Shown piece by piece: positions 61,673 through 64,000 of a stretch of 64,000 nt of DNA (position 1 is the first letter of the stretch; the number at the start of each line of letters is the position of its first letter). The notes under the pieces were generated by a model, which was given only the letters and a program-made list of their open reading frames with translations, was not told where the DNA came from and did no database searches. The DNA is from Clostridia bacterium. Its GTDB lineage: Bacteria; Bacillota; Clostridia; Christensenellales; Borkfalkiaceae. The translations under genes were made by a program, and so were the position numbers. Location of the stretch: NCBI GenBank assembly GCA_017468085.1, contig JAFUJR010000007.1:19439-83438 (forward strand). Reading direction: 5' to 3'.

Positions 61673-64000
61673 TTATTCGCGCAACAAATAACTATTCATA
61701 AGCCATAAGTTAAAATGTAATTTATTATCGTCATTCGCGTATTCTTCGGGTATCAATAAAGCATAATCGCGTATCACTTCTTTATATTCAACCTTTGCCG
61801 AGCCACCGTTTACCGTAATCGTACAATCATAATGGATGGCAATATCCCAAGTCTTATTTTCGCCAAATTCATAAGTTTTTACCGTTGTGCCGTCGTCAAT
61901 GGTAAACGATTCCGCCGTTTCGTTTGTAAATGTGAGATACACAATGGTTTTTCCTTCGTTTTTCTTGACCGAAAGCGTATTGTCCTCAAACGTGGAAAGA
62001 ATAGAAACGCCGATATTCTTTTCCTCGCCATCGCCAACGTAATGGTCGGTATCGTATTCCATTTCGGGCGCATACTTTTTCAACGCGCGGTATGCGTTCA
62101 AATCGTAAATGCGGTACTCGCTGTCGCCGTTTTCATCTACGACGTACACGAGCGCGTCGTCCCACGGTAATTTTGCGTTATTTTGCTTGCCTTGCAAATT
62201 CACGCTTGCGTTAGAAGGAATTACGCTAACGACGAAAAGTATTACCAATGCAACGGCTAAAATATGTAATGCACCTTCCCAAGCCGATACTTTTACGTTG
62301 ACCTTTTCAAAGCGACCAACCTCTTTCTTTTCTTGAATAACGTTTTTGCTTGCTTTTATTGCCGTGCGAACGGACGAGTATTCACAAATAGGCGTAATGC
62401 AGATACCCACGCCGAATACGGTAAGCGCAAATACAAGCCCGTAAACGTAAGCCATCGTCATACCCAAAGCGGACGTCGCAAGGAAAATAACGGGAATAAC
62501 GATAGGTAAATACAACGCCGTAGCAAGCAACTCGCCGTGATATTGCGCGAAATCGATCTTCTTTAATCCCGTAACCAACAGTTCGTTGATCATCAGCATA
62601 ATACCGCTGAACATAAATAAATAACTTGCGTCGGGTAAGGCGAAAGAAACGATGATACCTAAAAATACGTGTATATAAGCAAATGCTCTCGTCATATCCC
62701 TGCGCTCGATTTTCAGCCATTTACAAGCGAAATGCGTTGTAAGTGCCGTGATTGCCAACGACAATATACCGATTCCGATAACGATTGCTATATTGGAATA
62801 GGTAATCGTTCCGAGCATATGTATATCAATAACGCCAAACAACGCGGCAATCAGTTGGAAAAGGAAATAGCAAGCATACGTTACTACTGCTGCAATGATC
62901 AATCCGACAACGATAGCTCCGATTGCCTTTGCCGTTTTGCCGACGTTGTTTTCCTTGCGATAGAATATCGAAAGCAAAATATTCGCCGCAAGCATTACGA
63001 TACCGATAATCGCAAACACGATCACGGCGGTATGATTGTAAACGACCGTCGTAATATTCAAATACGAAAAGAAGATAGCGGATTCGTCCGCGTCATATAA
63101 TTTTGATAATTCGTAATTGCCGAGCTTATCGATAAGCCCGTCTACGATTTGCGCCTGTTGAGAAAGATAACTCATACCGATGTTATCGGGCGAATCATTC
63201 TGCGTATGATAATTCTCGCCGCTGCCGATATTCGCCATATTTACGCCTTGATAAGCCGCTTTGAACGTCGTAAAATCGGTATTATTCGGCATCATATCGT
63301 AAACCATCGTTGCAATCGAGCAAGTAAACAAATTCTTATTCACTTCGGAAAATAATTTGACGGTATTATAATTATTTTTGCCCGTTTCAAACATAATGAG
63401 CGTTCCGCTCGTGCCGCGCGATTCGAGATTGGTTACGAATTTCGTGCGCTGTATTACGTTATTAAAGCCCGTAAATTCTTCCGCCATTGCTTCCGAGCCG
63501 TACATACCGAACTCTTCGCCGTTGACGAATGCAAACAACAAGTCGTTGGAAAGCGTATAACCGTTTTGCATTTTATCAAGATAGTACCGAATCGCCTCCA
63601 ACATTACCGAGCAAGATACGCCGTCGTCGGACGAGCCTTGCCCCATTGGTACGGAATCAAAATGCCCCATAAACATAACCGCTTCGCCCGTTTTTTGCGT
63701 TCCGTTTGCAGGAATATGTACGATTAAATTACTCAAATACCAATTCTGATGGTCGGTGTCTTCCGCAACAAAATCTTGAATAACATAGGCGGGTTTTTCC
63801 GTTGTATCGCCTTCGGTTATTCCGTAACTCTCTACCGTAGTTATGAGATATTCAAGCGCCTTTTGATTCGCTTCCGTATCCATAATGGAGCGTGGTCCGT
63901 TTTCGGACAGCTTTTCAATGTGCGTGGTTATATTTGTTTGATTGAAGTTGGTTTTCTTTTGCGTTTCTTCGGTATCTACAATAGAAACCACAAAGAAAAA
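61673..64000 (-). CDS. Membrane-bound M28-family metallopeptidase, 5' end cut by the window
   Basis: At least 772 aa. The N-terminal catalytic domain faces outside: MGHFDSVPMGQGSSDDG gives the first zinc His and bridging Asp, NGEEFGMYGS the catalytic and zinc Glu, and NYHTQNDSPDNI a late zinc His (near residue 261). About nine hydrophobic helices follow (about residues 310-600), then a C-terminal extracellular domain of ~150 residues. This layout resembles the eukaryotic ERMP1/Fxna type and related bacterial aminopeptidases. The frame stays open to the window edge with hydrophobic codons before residue 1, so the true start and an N-terminal signal helix lie beyond position 64000. Confidence 0.88.
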   Translation of the reverse strand, partial: FFFVVSIVDTEETQKKTNFNQTNITTHIEKLSENGPRSIMDTEANQKALEYLITTVESYGITEGDTTEKPAYVIQDFVAEDTDHQNWYLSNLIVHIPANGTQKTGEAVMFMGHFDSVPMGQGSSDDGVSCSVMLEAIRYYLDKMQNGYTLSNDLLFAFVNGEEFGMYGSEAMAEEFTGFNNVIQRTKFVTNLESRGTSGTLIMFETGKNNYNTVKLFSEVNKNLFTCSIATMVYDMMPNNTDFTTFKAAYQGVNMANIGSGENYHTQNDSPDNIGMSYLSQQAQIVDGLIDKLGNYELSKLYDADESAIFFSYLNITTVVYNHTAVIVFAIIGIVMLAANILLSIFYRKENNVGKTAKAIGAIVVGLIIAAVVTYACYFLFQLIAALFGVIDIHMLGTITYSNIAIVIGIGILSLAITALTTHFACKWLKIERRDMTRAFAYIHVFLGIIVSFALPDASYLFMFSGIMLMINELLVTGLKKIDFAQYHGELLATALYLPIVIPVIFLATSALGMTMAYVYGLVFALTVFGVGICITPICEYSSVRTAIKASKNVIQEKKEVGRFEKVNVKVSAWEGALHILAVALVILFVVSVIPSNASVNLQGKQNNAKLPWDDALVYVVDENGDSEYRIYDLNAYRALKKYAPEMEYDTDHYVGDGEEKNIGVSILSTFEDNTLSVKKNEGKTIVYLTFTNETAESFTIDDGTTVKTYEFGENKTWDIAIHYDCTITVNGGSAKVEYKEVIRDYALLIPEEYANDDNKLHFNLWLMNSYLLRE

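Overview
The window reads as a chromosomal segment of an uncultured Bacillota (class Clostridia) bacterium, probably from an anaerobic gut community. Evidence: strong AGGAGG-type ribosome sites, TTGACA/TATAAT promoters with 17-bp spacers, Clostridia-typical families (DUF4364, the TSCPD-domain family, GGGtGRT protein, methionine gamma-lyase family protein, type III pantothenate kinase, ECF transporter) and an uninterrupted sporulation sigma factor SigK. I cannot fix the genus. No rRNA, CRISPR array or intact prophage is visible.

Layout. 0-2.3 kb (+): MTA/SAH nucleosidase, uracil-DNA glycosylase, a methyltransferase. 2.3-11.4 kb (-): a membrane XRE regulator, then the operon miaB-mutS-mutL-miaA-methionine gamma-lyase family protein. 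11.5-13.8 kb (+): a class A penicillin-binding protein. 13.8-22.1 kb (-): carA, a carB-dapF fusion, a small membrane protein, a cysteine desulfurase and thiI, behind a consensus promoter and a 210-nt leader with a 44-codon ORF and an intrinsic terminator. 22.2-24.1 kb (-): an argJ homologue and an acyl-ACP thioesterase. 24.4-27.1 kb (+): a 917-aa protein with a PadR DNA-binding head, a very long coiled coil and four C-terminal membrane helices. 27.2-27.8 kb: a tRNA-Val with tRNA-derived repeats. 27.8-34.7 kb (-): acetyltransferase, GGGtGRT protein with a NifU-like partner, sigK, a guaA lacking its glutaminase domain, guaB. 34.8-44.5 kb: lipoproteins and an oligopeptide ABC transporter operon. 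44.8-54.3 kb (-): serA, serC, a cysteine desulfidase homologue, a nucleotide-sugar dehydratase, an ATP-grasp ligase, hom, coaX, an ECF S component. 54.6-58.7 kb: a cysteine-rich mini-protein, Nudix hydrolase, DUF4364, TSCPD protein, purH. 58.9-59.7 kb: seven tRNA genes. 59.65-61.6 kb: an AT-rich decaying island at tRNA-Glu (broken serine recombinase, frameshifted papain-like hydrolase). 61.7-64 kb (-): a membrane M28 peptidase cut by the window edge.

The most unusual signal is in nitrogen metabolism. CarA has lost all three residues of its glutaminase triad. CarB is fused in frame to a DapF-like domain that lacks one of its two catalytic cysteines. GuaA has no glutamine amidotransferase domain. 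The neighbouring ArgJ homologue lacks several family signatures. Two independent glutamine-dependent enzymes thus look ammonia-dependent, or dependent on a separate glutaminase. The second striking item is the PadR-coiled-coil-membrane protein, which could tether DNA to the membrane.
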